Shown here piece by piece: positions 11,477 through 22,302 of a stretch of 64,000 nucleotides of DNA (its first letter is position 1; each line of letters starts with the position of its first letter). The stretch lies in contig JBGVUE010000001.1 of assembly GCA_041861885.1 (NCBI GenBank), forward strand, positions 1,786,001-1,850,000. Reading direction: 5' to 3'. The notes under the pieces are model-generated. The model was given only the letters and a program-made list of their open reading frames with translations, searched no databases and had not been told where the DNA came from. This stretch comes from Haloimpatiens sp. FM7315 (GTDB lineage: Bacteria > Bacillota > Clostridia > Clostridiales > Clostridiaceae). A program made the position numbers and the translations under genes.

Positions 11477-12467
11477 CACGCAGCCTTTCTCTTATTACTT
11501 CCGCAGCAATATTATTGAGCTTGCCAACCATTATTATTCTTATTAACTTTATCTCAGTTTCCTTTGCATATATATACGCAATTACCGGTTCAAGACCAAA
11601 ACTTACATATTTAGCTTCTTTCATAAACTTCATTATATAATCATCACTTAATTTTTCAAGTAAAGTAACTGAACCAGTTTTAGAATAATCTTCCACTCCT
11701 AGTTTAAGAATTTCACTATAATCAGTATGTGAAAATTTACTTGATATGTTATCAACTGATTCGTTTAATAAAGCAACTAGTTTATCTTTTGAAATTGAAC
11801 CTCCAGGTAACATTACAGATAGGAAGAATTCTCTTCCCTTATTCTGCTTTTTAACCCTTAACAAAGTTTTTATATTAGTTAAATCTGAAAGAATTTCTAT
11901 ATACCTGTTCAAGAACTTATCATCTATTTCTTTAGCTATATCGATCATTTCTTTAAACATGTATTTATCAAAAATAACATCTATTCTTTGAGGATCCTTT
12001 GAGCTTTCAAAATCCTCAATTACTTCTTCTACTGCAGTTCTCATATTTTTATCTAAATCTCTATAATACTCATTATCAACAGCATATTTCAATTTAGATG
12101 GCTCTACTTTTCCAATAGGAACTATCAAATTAGAAAAATCTTTGTCAAGGATATCACCCTTAATTAGAACTTTCAAATTATGAAAGTCATATTTAATGCT
12201 CATCACATCTACTACTGATTTAAAAGGACTTATCTTATAAACTAAATCATAAACTCTCTTAAGTTCACAGCTTAACATTAGCTCATAATCCTCAGCCTTT
12301 TTTACATCGCTCATTACATTGGCATACTCTGTTTCCTGAAGCACTTTTAAAGCACCTTGAGCAGATTCAGCATCTATCATTCTCTCAATTTTGGCTTTAT
12401 CAAGGAGTCTAGTCTCTAATACCCTTAATCTAGGTATAGCTTGAGTAAATTGCATTACATCCATCAT
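11463..12467 (-). CDS. ntpC: V-type ATPase subunit C (AhaC/NtpC, rotor-ring connector)
   Basis: 334 residues. The family's three repeated helical units are visible. Signatures include [22 protein letters not shown] near the N-terminus, the [12 protein letters not shown] block and the C-terminal [26 protein letters not shown] split across residues 296-322. It caps the proteolipid ring and docks subunits D and F. It lies between ntpE and ntpG, overlapping the latter. Confidence 0.95.
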   Translation of the reverse strand: MMDVMQFTQAIPRLRVLETRLLDKAKIERMIDAESAQGALKVLQETEYANVMSDVKKAEDYELMLSCELKRVYDLVYKISPFKSVVDVMSIKYDFHNLKVLIKGDILDKDFSNLIVPIGKVEPSKLKYAVDNEYYRDLDKNMRTAVEEVIEDFESSKDPQRIDVIFDKYMFKEMIDIAKEIDDKFLNRYIEILSDLTNIKTLLRVKKQNKGREFFLSVMLPGGSISKDKLVALLNESVDNISSKFSHTDYSEILKLGVEDYSKTGSVTLLEKLSDDYIMKFMKEAKYVSFGLEPVIAYIYAKETEIKLIRIIMVGKLNNIAAEVIRERLRDAYV

Positions 12468-12476
12468 ATATCCTCC

Positions 12477-13076
12477 TTAACTAAATAATACCGTTGCCAC
12501 TTCGTACTCCAACTCATCTTTCATAGCACTTACTAAAGCTTCAAAAGTATTATTAATTTCTATGCCATTCTTTTCTAAAATAAATCCGCCTTTAAAATTT
12601 CTAGTTTGGCTATTTAATTTAATGCTTCCTTTTTTACCTTCATTTAATAATTTCTTGTTTATGTCTTCAACAAAATTCTCTGATACAATTTCTTTGCCTT
12701 TACTGTTTAATATTAAACTTTCATCACCGCAAATATCTAAAGAAAGTATTTTTGTCTCTACATATTTTAAGAAATCTTCTTTTGGTAAATCAGCTAGTTT
12801 CTCTACAGCTTCTTCAAAAACTTTTTCAATCATTTTTTGCTTTGCTTCTAGTTTTTCATTTCTTACTTTAAGCTGAGAACTAGAAACTATTCTCTCTTTC
12901 TTAGAAATAGCCTCCATTTCAGCTTTCTCAAGCATCTCTGCTTTCTTTGTTTCAGCTTTTTGAATTCTTTCTTTTATTATTCCTTGTTCTTCATTTTTGG
13001 CATTAGCTAAGATTTCATTTTTCTTATTTTCGGATTCTTCTATTATTTTACCTACTAAATTATCTATATTAGCCAT
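12477..13076 (-). CDS. ntpE: V-type ATPase subunit E (peripheral stalk)
   Basis: 199 residues. The N-terminal half (1-110) is a charged coiled coil rich in Glu and Lys, and the C-terminal globular domain includes KGGFILEKNGIEINNTFEAL, typical of E subunits. With NtpF it forms the stator holding the A3B3 head. 16 bp downstream of ntpK and 9 bp upstream of ntpC. Confidence 0.93.
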   Translation of the reverse strand: MANIDNLVGKIIEESENKKNEILANAKNEEQGIIKERIQKAETKKAEMLEKAEMEAISKKERIVSSSQLKVRNEKLEAKQKMIEKVFEEAVEKLADLPKEDFLKYVETKILSLDICGDESLILNSKGKEIVSENFVEDINKKLLNEGKKGSIKLNSQTRNFKGGFILEKNGIEINNTFEALVSAMKDELEYEVATVLFS

Positions 13077-13092
13077 TACGCTTCACTCCAAA

Positions 13093-13596
<504 letters not shown>

Positions 13597-13610
13597 TTAA
13601 ATCCTCCTTG

Positions 13611-15563
13611 TTATTTTGTAATCTTTATATATTCTTCTGAAAGCTTAAATGGGGTAAATTTTTTACCTCCGCCTTCATAAAATTTCCCGAAAAACTCTAA
13701 ATATTGTAATCTAGCTGCGTGAACATATGATCCCAAAGCGTTGATTACAAGATTAAATGTATGCAAGCCAACAAATAATATTGGTGCCAATACATATTTT
13801 ATTGGTGCTGGGAAAAGGCTTACCATTAAATTTAAAGCATTAGCTATAAATCCTGTTGCAAGTCCTAAAGCTAAAAGTCTTGAATAAGATACTATGTCTC
13901 CTAAGTATCCTGTAATTCCATAAACTCCATAAAAGCCTCCACCAATTTTACCAGCTAAAGTAGGAGCAGTTCTTCCTTGTGTTAACAAAAGTCCTACTAG
14001 TCCAATTATTAGTAAATACTTGCCTAAACTGCCACCAACACCTACTATCATAAGAATAGCACCTATTATAGTAGCATACCATGTAAATACATCATATAAA
14101 GCATCAAGAAATTTGCCAGCCCTTATTAAAATATAAGCCTTTATTCCAAGACCAACAAATATGTGTATTACTCCAAAGGCAAGGGATAGAATAAATATCT
14201 GTGTAATTCCACCTGTAGGATCAATTAGTTTAGGTGGAGTTATACCGAAGTAACTAAATAAATCTCCAAACCATCCTCCATAAATTGCTCCCCATATCAT
14301 AGTTGATATTCCGGCGAATAAAAATAGCTTAAATGATTTTCTTCTTTCCTTGTCTTTAACCTTACTCATTGCAAAAATAGATGCTAAAACCATAATTAAC
14401 CCATAACCTGCATCAGATAGCATCATACCGAAAAAAATAAAATAAAATACAGATAGTATTGGTGTTGGATCAACTTCAGAATATTGAGGTAAGCTATACA
14501 TTTCAACTAAGCCCTCAAAAGCAGAAGAAAATCCACCGTTAGTAAGTTTTATTGGAACATTTTCTATTTCATTTTCTTCAATTCCATTAAACTCCAAGAA
14601 ATAGTCTTTTCCAACTGCTTTCTCAACTGTCTTTTGAAGTTTAGAATTATTGTTTAAAACATTCCATCCGCAAATCGTTGTTATCTTCTCTGTTCTTAAA
14701 AAATTCTTAGATGCATGACTTCTAATTACTAAATTGTTAAAATACTCAAAAGCCATTTCTAGTTCTTCTAATTTGCAACTAAAGCCTTTGATTTCTTCAA
14801 TTAAGATTTTTTCTTCAGAGTTAATACTCTTAATTTTGCTACTGAAATTCTCAATTAAAGTAGATGGTTCTTCCTCATAATTTAAAGAAAGATTGCTAAA
14901 GCCGTAATTTTTAAGTAGTTCTTCAGCTTTAATAGCTTCACTTTCATGAACCATAGAAAAAATGTATATATCTTGACTTTGACTATTCAAGATTTCTAAA
15001 TTTCCACATTTAATCTCTTCTTGGAATTTTGTTGTAAGCTCAAGCTCATACTGTTTTGCTAAAGTTCCCATAAAACATTTAACCCTATTAAATTCTTTTA
15101 AAGATTTAAAAGGTGCATCGAACTTCTTCCAAAGCTCTAAATTTTTAATTTCAGTTTCATATTTAGTTTTAAGATTATTTAATTTGCTTAATTTAGATTC
15201 TTTCTCTTTTAATTCATCGCAAATCCCATTCCAGGTATTTTCTTTCATGATGTCATTTAACCCCTCATAAGATACCTGTTTTTTATCTTCTAAGAAAGCT
15301 TTTATACCTGATTTTTGAGGGGTGTAACCTTGAAGGAAGTTCAAAGCAAATCTTAATTTAGATAAATTTTCTTCATACTCTGTACACTTTGAATCTACTT
15401 CATCACTTATTAACTCCTTAAGCTCATCAGTCTCGCCTTTTAATTGCTCCTCTTGAAGGTCTATGAATTGTACACCTTCAAAATTCTGAAGTGCTTCTAA
15501 GAGCTTTGCTTTTTGTGATTCAAAGGTTAAAAGAGTAAATTTATTCATTTTAACTATTGCCAT
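13611..15563 (-). CDS. ntpI: V-type ATPase membrane subunit a/I
   Basis: 650 residues: a cytoplasmic N-terminal half with long coiled coils (about 40-300) and a C-terminal half with seven or eight membrane helices forming the ion half-channels. The conserved GDIVSYSRLLALGLATGFIA segment near residues 555-575 carries the essential arginine (SR). It overlaps the end of ntpF by 14 bp, and the ATG follows a weak GAGAGG. Confidence 0.95.
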   Translation of the reverse strand: MAIVKMNKFTLLTFESQKAKLLEALQNFEGVQFIDLQEEQLKGETDELKELISDEVDSKCTEYEENLSKLRFALNFLQGYTPQKSGIKAFLEDKKQVSYEGLNDIMKENTWNGICDELKEKESKLSKLNNLKTKYETEIKNLELWKKFDAPFKSLKEFNRVKCFMGTLAKQYELELTTKFQEEIKCGNLEILNSQSQDIYIFSMVHESEAIKAEELLKNYGFSNLSLNYEEEPSTLIENFSSKIKSINSEEKILIEEIKGFSCKLEELEMAFEYFNNLVIRSHASKNFLRTEKITTICGWNVLNNNSKLQKTVEKAVGKDYFLEFNGIEENEIENVPIKLTNGGFSSAFEGLVEMYSLPQYSEVDPTPILSVFYFIFFGMMLSDAGYGLIMVLASIFAMSKVKDKERRKSFKLFLFAGISTMIWGAIYGGWFGDLFSYFGITPPKLIDPTGGITQIFILSLAFGVIHIFVGLGIKAYILIRAGKFLDALYDVFTWYATIIGAILMIVGVGGSLGKYLLIIGLVGLLLTQGRTAPTLAGKIGGGFYGVYGITGYLGDIVSYSRLLALGLATGFIANALNLMVSLFPAPIKYVLAPILFVGLHTFNLVINALGSYVHAARLQYLEFFGKFYEGGGKKFTPFKLSEEYIKITK

Positions 15564-15876
15564 GAATATTCACGATCCTCTCAATCACTAATTTAATCCC
15601 ACTCTCTATTACTGCATTTGGAATACTCAATATTTTTTCAACATCTTTTTTCCCTTGTTCAATAATAGGACTAGCCTCTTTGTTCCCTTCCTCCACTGCT
15701 TTATTAAACATTTCCTTGGATTTTGATTCTGCACTATTAATAATGTCATTGTACTGCCTATCTGCTTCTAAAGAAGCATTTTTAACTATATCCTTCTTTT
15801 GTGCTTCGGCTTTTTTAATAAGTGCATCTGCCTTGTCTTCGGCTTTTTTAACTTCTAAAATAGCTTCTAATGCCAA
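15550..15876 (-). CDS. ntpF: V-type ATPase peripheral-stalk subunit (H/G-like coiled coil)
   Basis: 108 residues, almost wholly a charged coiled coil (about 8-80), with a short hydrophobic C-terminus (IKLVIERIVNIHG). Size, position as first gene of the operon and composition match E. hirae NtpF (AtpH/AhaH elsewhere), which pairs with NtpE in the stator. GGTGGTG precedes the start. The 5' leader is about 95 nt from the predicted promoter. Confidence 0.88.
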   Translation of the reverse strand: MALEAILEVKKAEDKADALIKKAEAQKKDIVKNASLEADRQYNDIINSAESKSKEMFNKAVEEGNKEASPIIEQGKKDVEKILSIPNAVIESGIKLVIERIVNIHGNS

Positions 15877-15978
15877 AATATCACCACCTTTATGTGTAAA
15901 GATTAAGATTTAAAGTAATATTTAATGCCTAGTATTCTATGCATTGATAATACTTTATATAGTATTCATTACAACTTA

Positions 15979-16007
15979 ATTATACTTTTTTTACAACTTA
16001 ATTTCAA
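15979..16007 (-). promoter_or_regulatory. sigma-A promoter of the V-ATPase operon
   Basis: On the minus strand TTGAAA (16007-16002) and TATAAT (15984-15979) are separated by exactly 17 bp. Transcription would begin near 15972, about 95 nt before ntpF. No other promoter of this quality was seen inside the nine-gene operon. Confidence 0.75.
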
Positions 16008-16076
16008 CATTTTTTGAGGAGATTATACCCGTTTATGGCTTTATATTATTAATTAAGTTTATTTATGCACAATTTT

Positions 16077-17817
16077 TTAAATATTTTCATTAGTATTTAA
16101 TTTTTCTATAACATCGTTTATCTTTTTAAATTGGTTCTCCCTTTGAGTATCAAACGCGAAGTAAACTGCTTCATTTGATACTTTATTGCTTTCTAAAACC
16201 TCTATTGGATTTATCTTAAACTCCTCTATATGGAAATCTTTATACTCCACTTCATTGCTTTCTTTTAAATAATCCCTCAAAATCTTGTTTTTATCTTTAT
16301 CAGAAGTTCTATCTAAGAATGGGGGAACCCATTTCTTTTTATTATGTAACAAATAATCAAATTTTATAATTTCATTTAGAATTGTATTGTTTTCCTCTAA
16401 AACCTCATGATTAAACTCTAAAAATACTTCATAATATTTTACTTGTGATATATTTCTATCAAAATAACCCTTTGCCCTACAAAACTCTGCTAACTTACTA
16501 AAAAAATCATAGGGCTTTGAATAGCACTTCTCGAAATACTTTAGAATATTATTAAATTTATTAGTATTATAATACTTATCTACAACTTTTTCTACATCTT
16601 TTAGATATGATATTTCATCATAACTCATTTCATTAGTTTTTAGAATTTCATAGGGAGGATAAGGTGAATATACCATTCCCCATTTATCTGCTTCCTCTAA
16701 CATAGGCGAACCCTTTAATAATTTTAAAAAACCTAATTGTATTTCCTCTGGTTTCATAGAATAAACATCATTAAAAGATTTTTTAAAGGATTCTATTTTC
16801 TCTCCTGGAAGTCCTGCTATTAGATCTAAATGCTGTTTTATATTTTTCAGTTTACGTACTTCCAAAACCTTAAATCTTATGCTTTCAAAATTTACATGTC
16901 TATTTATATTTCTTAATATATTATTATTTGTAGTTTGAACCCCTACCTCAAACTGTATTCTTTCTTTAGGACATTTCTTTAATAATTCTATCTGATCTTC
17001 TTTAAGTAAATCTGCAGAAATTTCAAAATGAAAAGTAGTCTTTACACTTTCATCTTGTTCAATTATAAATTTCCATATTTCTTTAGCCCAATCTGGTTTG
17101 CAGTTAAACGTTCTGTCTACGAATTTTACCAAAGTAACCTTCTTATCCAAAAAACTGTAACTCTTTTTTAACTCTATTTAAATCTAAGGTTCTAACTTTT
17201 CTATCTACTGAAGATAGGCAATATTTACATCCAAAAGGACACCCCCTTGAAGCTTCATAGTATACAATTTTATTTTCTAAGTTATCTTCATATCCATAGG
17301 GAAATTTTATATTATTTATATCCATAACATTTCTCTGACCACCATAAAAAATTTCACCATCTATTTTTGAATGCAAACCTTTTATATCTTTTATGCTTTT
17401 CACTAATTCAACTTTATCTTTTGTAGAATTATATTTTAAAGCACATTTAATAAATTCTCTATAAGTTTCCTCTCCTTCACCTTCAATAACATAATCCATA
17501 GAGGTATTACTCAAAACATCTTTGCCGTTAAAAGATACTTCGGGCCCACCTCCAAAGATTTTAATATCTTTATTTATAAGTTTTATAAGTCTTGAGATTT
17601 CACTTACATATTCTGTATTCCATATATAAGTTGAAAATCCTACAATATCTGGTTTATAATTTATAATTTTATTTAATATTTTTTCTTTCAAATCGTTAAT
17701 TGAAAACTCCATTATATCGCAGCTATATTCTAAATCTGACGTATATGATTTTAAATATCTTACTGCTAGATTACTGTGAATAAATTTTGAATTAATACCT
17801 ACTAATAAAACTTTCAT
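16077..17817 (-). CDS. cobalamin-binding radical SAM protein, DUF4080-type (break in T6/A6 run near 17147)
   Basis: Two ORFs form one protein of about 580 residues. The N-terminal B12-binding Rossmann domain (MKVLLVGINSKFIHSNLAVRYL, then GFSTYIWN and FGGGPE) is followed by the radical SAM cluster motif GCPFGCKYCLSS (Cx3Cx2C) near residue 200, and then VKFVDRTFN on the second ORF. The join needs two extra T to give ELQFFLDKKV, or loss of one T. Start at 17817 because AAGGG lies nine bases upstream. Such proteins do radical methylation or related chemistry; the substrate is unknown. It overlaps the preceding methyltransferase-like gene. Confidence 0.8.
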
Positions 17818-18315
17818 GTTTAACATCCCTTCTTTTTGCTCTTATGTAAAAAATATCATCATTATAGTCAAAATCAATTATATCAAATTTTGGTGCTAAA
17901 AGTTTTATTATTTTTTCTTTAGAATTATCATTTAAAAAATTAAAGTCTCTTATTTTTATTATTTTTGTGTTTTCTTCTGAAATTTGAACTTTTATATTGT
18001 AATTGAATACCTCTCTAGGTCCTTTATCCACATCCCACAAATATAGTTCCCCATTTTCATCTAAAACATTATATATAAAACAAATCAATTGTTCCTTCAT
18101 AAAATCAAGCCATAAATTTTTAAAAGAAAAATATAATACGCATATGTCATATTTTTTTCTTCAATTTCTTTACAGCTGCCGTTAAAATATTCCACATTCA
18201 TATCACTGTGGTCTCTTTTGCATAAATTATATCCTATACCATAATCCCTATAACCAATATCAAGCACATTTCCCTTTAATTTATATTTCCTTAAATCCAA
18301 AAACTTATCTACCAT
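17792..18315 (-). CDS. class I SAM methyltransferase-like protein (frameshift in A5 run at 18127-18131)
   Basis: Two ORFs join into about 174 residues when one T is restored on the coding strand. Motif I is GNVLDIGYRDYGIGYNLC (residues 15-32). The segment DENGELYLWDVDKGPREVFNY resembles the post-motif strand of methyltransferases. A perfect AGGAGG precedes the ATG at 18315. The 3' end overlaps the radical SAM gene by about 26 bp, so the two are probably translated together. It may be catalytically reduced, since the family is short and motif II is not obvious. Confidence 0.6.
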
Positions 18316-18361
18316 AAAAATTCCTCCTCTCAGAATTATTTTAATTTCATTATAATATAAA

Positions 18362-18398
18362 ATTAGGACTTATTCCATCATTTGGAATAAGTCCTAAT
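18362..18398 (-). terminator. perfect hairpin overlapping a stop codon
   Basis: ATTAGGACTTATTCCA (18362-18377) pairs perfectly with 18383-18398. The stop codon of the phospholipase-like gene (18378-18380) lies in the five-base loop. The downstream T stretch is modest, but the 16-bp stem should terminate. Confidence 0.7.
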
Positions 18399-19090
18399 AT
18401 ATTCATTATAATAATCTAGTAAAAAACCCGCTGTAGTCATTTGAGCCTCAGAAATAATTTTATTTGATATTTTCATATATTTTTCTTCCATATCATCTAT
18501 ATTTTGATACTCTCTGTACACATTATCCGCCATAATGGCATTGTTTTTTATATATTCTTCTAAAGAATCATACCTTTTTATTTTCTTTGCCTCTTCAAAA
18601 GAATAATCACTCATAAGCTTACTTATAATCCATATCTCGAATTTTCTATGACTTTTTAAAAGCTTATTATTTACATGTTGAGGCACTGTAGCATCTTGGA
18701 CCAAATGGCAAGCCCCACCTAAAAAAAACATTGATTTTTTTATATCTTTTTCAATTAAATATTGACAAGATCTATTATAATACTTTCTGCATTCAGTAAG
18801 TGCATCTGAAAAACCATATAATCCTTTTCCTTTTATTACATGATAAAAATGATTTGAACTTTTAAAATCTTGATCAGCCCATGCTACGCCCTCGTTTATG
18901 AATCTAACATAAGTTTTAAAAAAATTATATTCCTTACTATAATCATTATTTTTAAGTATGTCTATGGCCTTTAGATTTATAAATTTATGCACAGTACAGT
19001 GTGTCTTTAACACCTTTTTTTAATTGGATTCAATGCAAACATTAAACCTTTTAAAGTACTTCCATAAGTTTTTTCAATTTTCCTTTTCAT
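18378..19090 (-). CDS. zinc-dependent phospholipase C-like protein (frameshift in T7 run at 19015-19021)
   Basis: The written frame opens at GTG 19013. Restoring one A to the A7 run links it to an upstream start, ATG 19090, with GAGG before it, giving MKRKIEKTYGSTLKGLMFALNPIKKK and about 237 residues (sequence quoted in two parts). Candidate zinc ligands of the PLC/alpha-toxin N-domain fold are the His of CTVHKF, the WADQD block, SNHFYH, and the HLVQD...PQHV pair. No clear signal peptide is present, unlike the secreted toxins. Substrate and location are unknown. Confidence 0.7.
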
Positions 19091-19107
19091 CTTTATTCCT
19101 CAGTCCT

Positions 19108-20439
19108 TTAAATTTTATTTTTATTATAAAATATTTTCTTCAATTTTATACAAATTATTATAAAGAATAATGCACTTACTAAGGAAATTACGTATATATA
19201 AGTTAGTTTTTTGTTGTTTTTATAATTAAAAGTTTTTTCTAATTTACTACATTTATATAAAACACCTTTATTTGAATCTAAAAACATCATATTATAAGGT
19301 GTAATCTGCAAGGAGTTAATCTTATCACTACTGCTAAATTGTATTAATTCTTTTACTTCTCCAACCCTATTTATAGTAAATATTTTATTTTCCTTTTTAT
19401 CATAGACAAATATAGCATCTTTTTTACCAAAAATTCCTTTTTTGTCAATAGAAACACAAAGAAGTGAATTTAAATTATTATCTTTATATATTGGGAGTTG
19501 TATCTTTGTAGAAGGATGCTTATCTAATATAAAATTTACTTTATCCCCATTTAATCCTTTAAACCTTTTATCATTTACAGGATATCCTCCCGAGTAATCA
19601 GGCCACCCATACCACTCATCTTTTTCTATGCTGTAAACATAATCTGTATCGCCTTTAATAGGCCTTAATCCTCTGTTTTCCATACCACCTACAATAGCTA
19701 TTAATTTTCCTTTACTGCTGAAATCCATATCTGCAACACATCTTATACCATACGCATAGTTTTTTAATAAATGTGAATCCAAATCAAAGGTAACTATGGA
19801 TGCGTTTCCAGGAACATGAGCTGGAATTATTTGCCCCCTAATATTTGAAGTACCATAGGGAACAAACGCCCCAGTCTTCTCTCTTCCAAAATTAGTTCCT
19901 TTTATTATTAAGGTTTTTGGAGTTAAATCGCAGTTATAAGCACTATTCTTCGTCCAAAGATTATCAGGACCTACTATTCCTGAATTTGTTGCACTTCCTA
20001 TAGATATATATAAATGATTTTCATATTTATTTATTGCAATTTTCTTGTAATCGCCATAATTTGGTATATTATTTATTATACATTTGCTTGTTTTATCTTC
20101 ACAATTATACTGATAAACTTTATTATTGGAAGAATAAAATATTACTTTTCCATCTATAACTGCATCCATAATATCTAAATCATTATCTTTAAATAAGTCG
20201 TAGCTTTTCCCACTATTTTCTATTTTCTGAATTCTATCCTTAAATACCACATAACAATTTCCATATAAATCACATTTAAAGGTAATAGCACCCTTAAGTC
20301 CCCTATATAAAGGTGTAACCCTTAAATCACCTTGAAATACTTTAAATTTTACACTATTTTGCTTAAAGAAATTATTTAAATAATAACTACAAATAACTAA
20401 TGACATTATTATAATAAATATTTTAAAGAATTTCTTCAT
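19108..20439 (-). CDS. membrane-anchored sugar-dehydrogenase-like beta-propeller protein
   Basis: 443 residues: an N-terminal membrane helix (5-24), an extracytoplasmic domain of repeated beta-strand blades, and a C-terminal membrane helix (about 410-430) followed by a basic tail. The middle portion (YGIRCVADMDFSSKGKL, DEWYGWPDYSGGYPV) is typical of the PQQ-type glucose/sorbosone dehydrogenase family. PQQ synthesis is unlikely in a Clostridium, so the cofactor and enzymatic activity are doubtful. It may be a binding or structural propeller. Upstream of the phospholipase-like gene on the same strand. Confidence 0.65.
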   Translation of the reverse strand: MKKFFKIFIIIMSLVICSYYLNNFFKQNSVKFKVFQGDLRVTPLYRGLKGAITFKCDLYGNCYVVFKDRIQKIENSGKSYDLFKDNDLDIMDAVIDGKVIFYSSNNKVYQYNCEDKTSKCIINNIPNYGDYKKIAINKYENHLYISIGSATNSGIVGPDNLWTKNSAYNCDLTPKTLIIKGTNFGREKTGAFVPYGTSNIRGQIIPAHVPGNASIVTFDLDSHLLKNYAYGIRCVADMDFSSKGKLIAIVGGMENRGLRPIKGDTDYVYSIEKDEWYGWPDYSGGYPVNDKRFKGLNGDKVNFILDKHPSTKIQLPIYKDNNLNSLLCVSIDKKGIFGKKDAIFVYDKKENKIFTINRVGEVKELIQFSSSDKINSLQITPYNMMFLDSNKGVLYKCSKLEKTFNYKNNKKLTYIYVISLVSALFFIIICIKLKKIFYNKNKI

Positions 20440-20518
20440 TTAACCTCACCATATAAATTATTCTATTAATATATATTTTTAGATGTAACTTATTATGATT
20501 ACTTTTATTACCTTGAAA

Positions 20519-21096
20519 TTAAAGGTATCTCTCCTCCATACGTACATGATCAGATTCTATCTCTGATAACACATTAAAAATCTCAGTAACAATTTTATGA
20601 TTTATATTCTTTGCATGATTTTTATAATATTTAGATGCATGTAGTTCTCTTTTTCTCGCCTCTTCTATCATATCTTTATCAGGGTCATCCTTTATATATT
20701 TTCTATAATCTAATTTTATCAAATTTGGCAAATTAGGAAAACCGCCTAATCTTTGATGTACTCTTGCATGCATAATTTCAATTTTACTAAGGTCTTCAAA
20801 AATTTTTTTACTTCCACACTATTTACAAGTTTTGAAGCTTGTAAATAAAAATCGCCATTAAATATTTCTAGTTTCATGGCACTATCTAATATTTTAATTG
20901 TATCCTTATCCATAAGCTCATTATCTTCTTTAATTATTTTATCATTATTTTCTTCTAAAAATTCATACTTTGCTCCACAAAAAGGACAATATTTTAAGTT
21001 CTCTAAAGTATTTTCCTTTGGAATTCCATTTTTATTGAACATAAAATTTTTATCATTAATAATCATTCCACATATTTTGCATCTTAACTCTATCAT
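20519..21096 (-). CDS. rubrerythrin-like diiron protein with N-terminal zinc ribbon (frameshift in T7 run near 20813-20819)
   Basis: Two overlapping ORFs join into about 192 residues by adding one A to the A7 run. The join reads VKKIFEDLSKIEIMHARVHQRLGG. The N-terminus has two CxxC knuckles (CKICG and CPFCG), consistent with a rubredoxin or zinc ribbon placed before the helical domain, as in reverse rubrerythrins. Diiron ligand candidates are the Glu of AMKLEIF, ExxH in EIMHARVH, Glu in RKRELHASKYY and ExxxH in EIESDH. A role in peroxide or oxygen stress is inferred from the family. GGAG precedes the ATG. Confidence 0.65.
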
Positions 21097-21378
21097 ACTA
21101 ATATCTCCTCTATGCTAAATTATACTTATTTTTTAAATTTATTTTCTCTATAAATAGTATAGCCCATATTTGATATCATTTGAATACTACAAAAGAAATT
21201 ACCATTTTAGATAATTTATTTGCCTTATAAATAATATGTTTTACTTTTTTTAATTTTATATTATATATATCCACTAAAATTATAATATAGTCATTTTCCC
21301 TGTTAAATACTAAACAAATTTATAATTATATATATTATAATTTATACATAAAAAAATACACCTTTAGGAGGATACACT
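21097..21378. other. divergent intergenic region
   Basis: 282 bp of very A+T-rich DNA between the divergent rubrerythrin-like and LysM genes. It must hold promoters for both. TATAAT-like hexamers occur (for example near 21335-21345), but no convincing -35 partner was found, so I do not mark a promoter. Confidence 0.4.
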
Positions 21379-22235
21379 ATGAAAGCAAAAAAATTATATC
21401 TTTAAGTCTAATTTTACTACTTGCAAACTCTCCTTTAGCATATGCTACAACTCAAAACTACACTGTAAAAAGTGGAGACACTATTTTTAAAATAGCCAAT
21501 TATTTTAATACATCTACTTCATCAATTATTCAATTAAATAAATTATCAAATCCTGATATTATTTTTGTTGGACAAACATTGAAAATTGAAAGCGCTAAAA
21601 ACATAGAAAATGTTAAAGTAAGTACTATAAATTACACTGTTAAATCTGGGGACAACCTATGGTCAATTGCAAAAACTTACAACACTAGCATGGATACTAT
21701 ATTTAAAAGTAATCTTTTATCTAGTTACACAATAATGCCTGGCCAAATTTTAACAATACCAATAAACTCTACCATTCCTGTAAAACCTATAGGTATATCC
21801 ATTTATTCTAAAAGAATAAATAATTCTTTTGGTGATATATATACCTTTGAAAATGCTAGAAGGCTCTTCACTGTGGATACAATAGGTACCCTAAAAGATC
21901 TAAGCACAGGAATAAGCTTTGATATTAAATATTATGGTGGCTCAAATCATGCTGATATAGTACCTTTAACAAAAATCGATACGAATAATATGAAAAAAGT
22001 CTTTGGCTCTTGGTCTTGGAACAACAAAAAACCAATGATTTTATATTTTAAACAAGGCGAAACCTACTACCAGCTATCAGTAAGCGTTACAGGAATGCCA
22101 CATTCCACAACTAATATATATGATAATGGCATTTCAGGACATTTTGATATGTATTTTTATAATAGTACAAGCCATGTCAATAACAGTCTAGACTCTACTC
22201 ATCAAGCCAATATTTTAAAAGCTAGTGGCAGATAA
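21379..22235 (+). CDS. secreted double-LysM protein with unknown C-terminal domain (frameshift in A7 run at 21387-21393)
   Basis: AGGAGG precedes ATG 21379. Adding one A to the A7 run after codon 3 joins the start to a signal peptide (SLSLILLLANSPLAYA) and the rest of the ORF, giving about 285 residues. There are two LysM repeats: YTVKSGDTIFKIANYFNTS... (about 24-68) and YTVKSGDNLWSIAKTYNTS... (about 80-123), each ending in a GQxLxI strand. The C-terminal 150 residues, with ARRLFTVDTIGTL and TGMPHSTTNIYDNGI, resemble no domain I recognise. Peptidoglycan binding, possibly spore or cell wall. Confidence 0.8.
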
Positions 22236-22258
22236 AATAATAGAATATAATTACTTTT

Positions 22259-22302
22259 CCTCACATAATTATTAATATTATTAATTTATGTGGGGATTTT
22301 TT
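22259..22302 (+). terminator. terminator hairpin overlapping the next gene's ribosome binding site
   Basis: CCTCACATAA (22259-22268) pairs with TTATGTGGGG (22286-22295) and is followed by ATTTTTT. It would terminate the LysM transcript. The GGGG in the 3' arm is also the only plausible Shine-Dalgarno for the flippase start at 22303. Confidence 0.65.
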
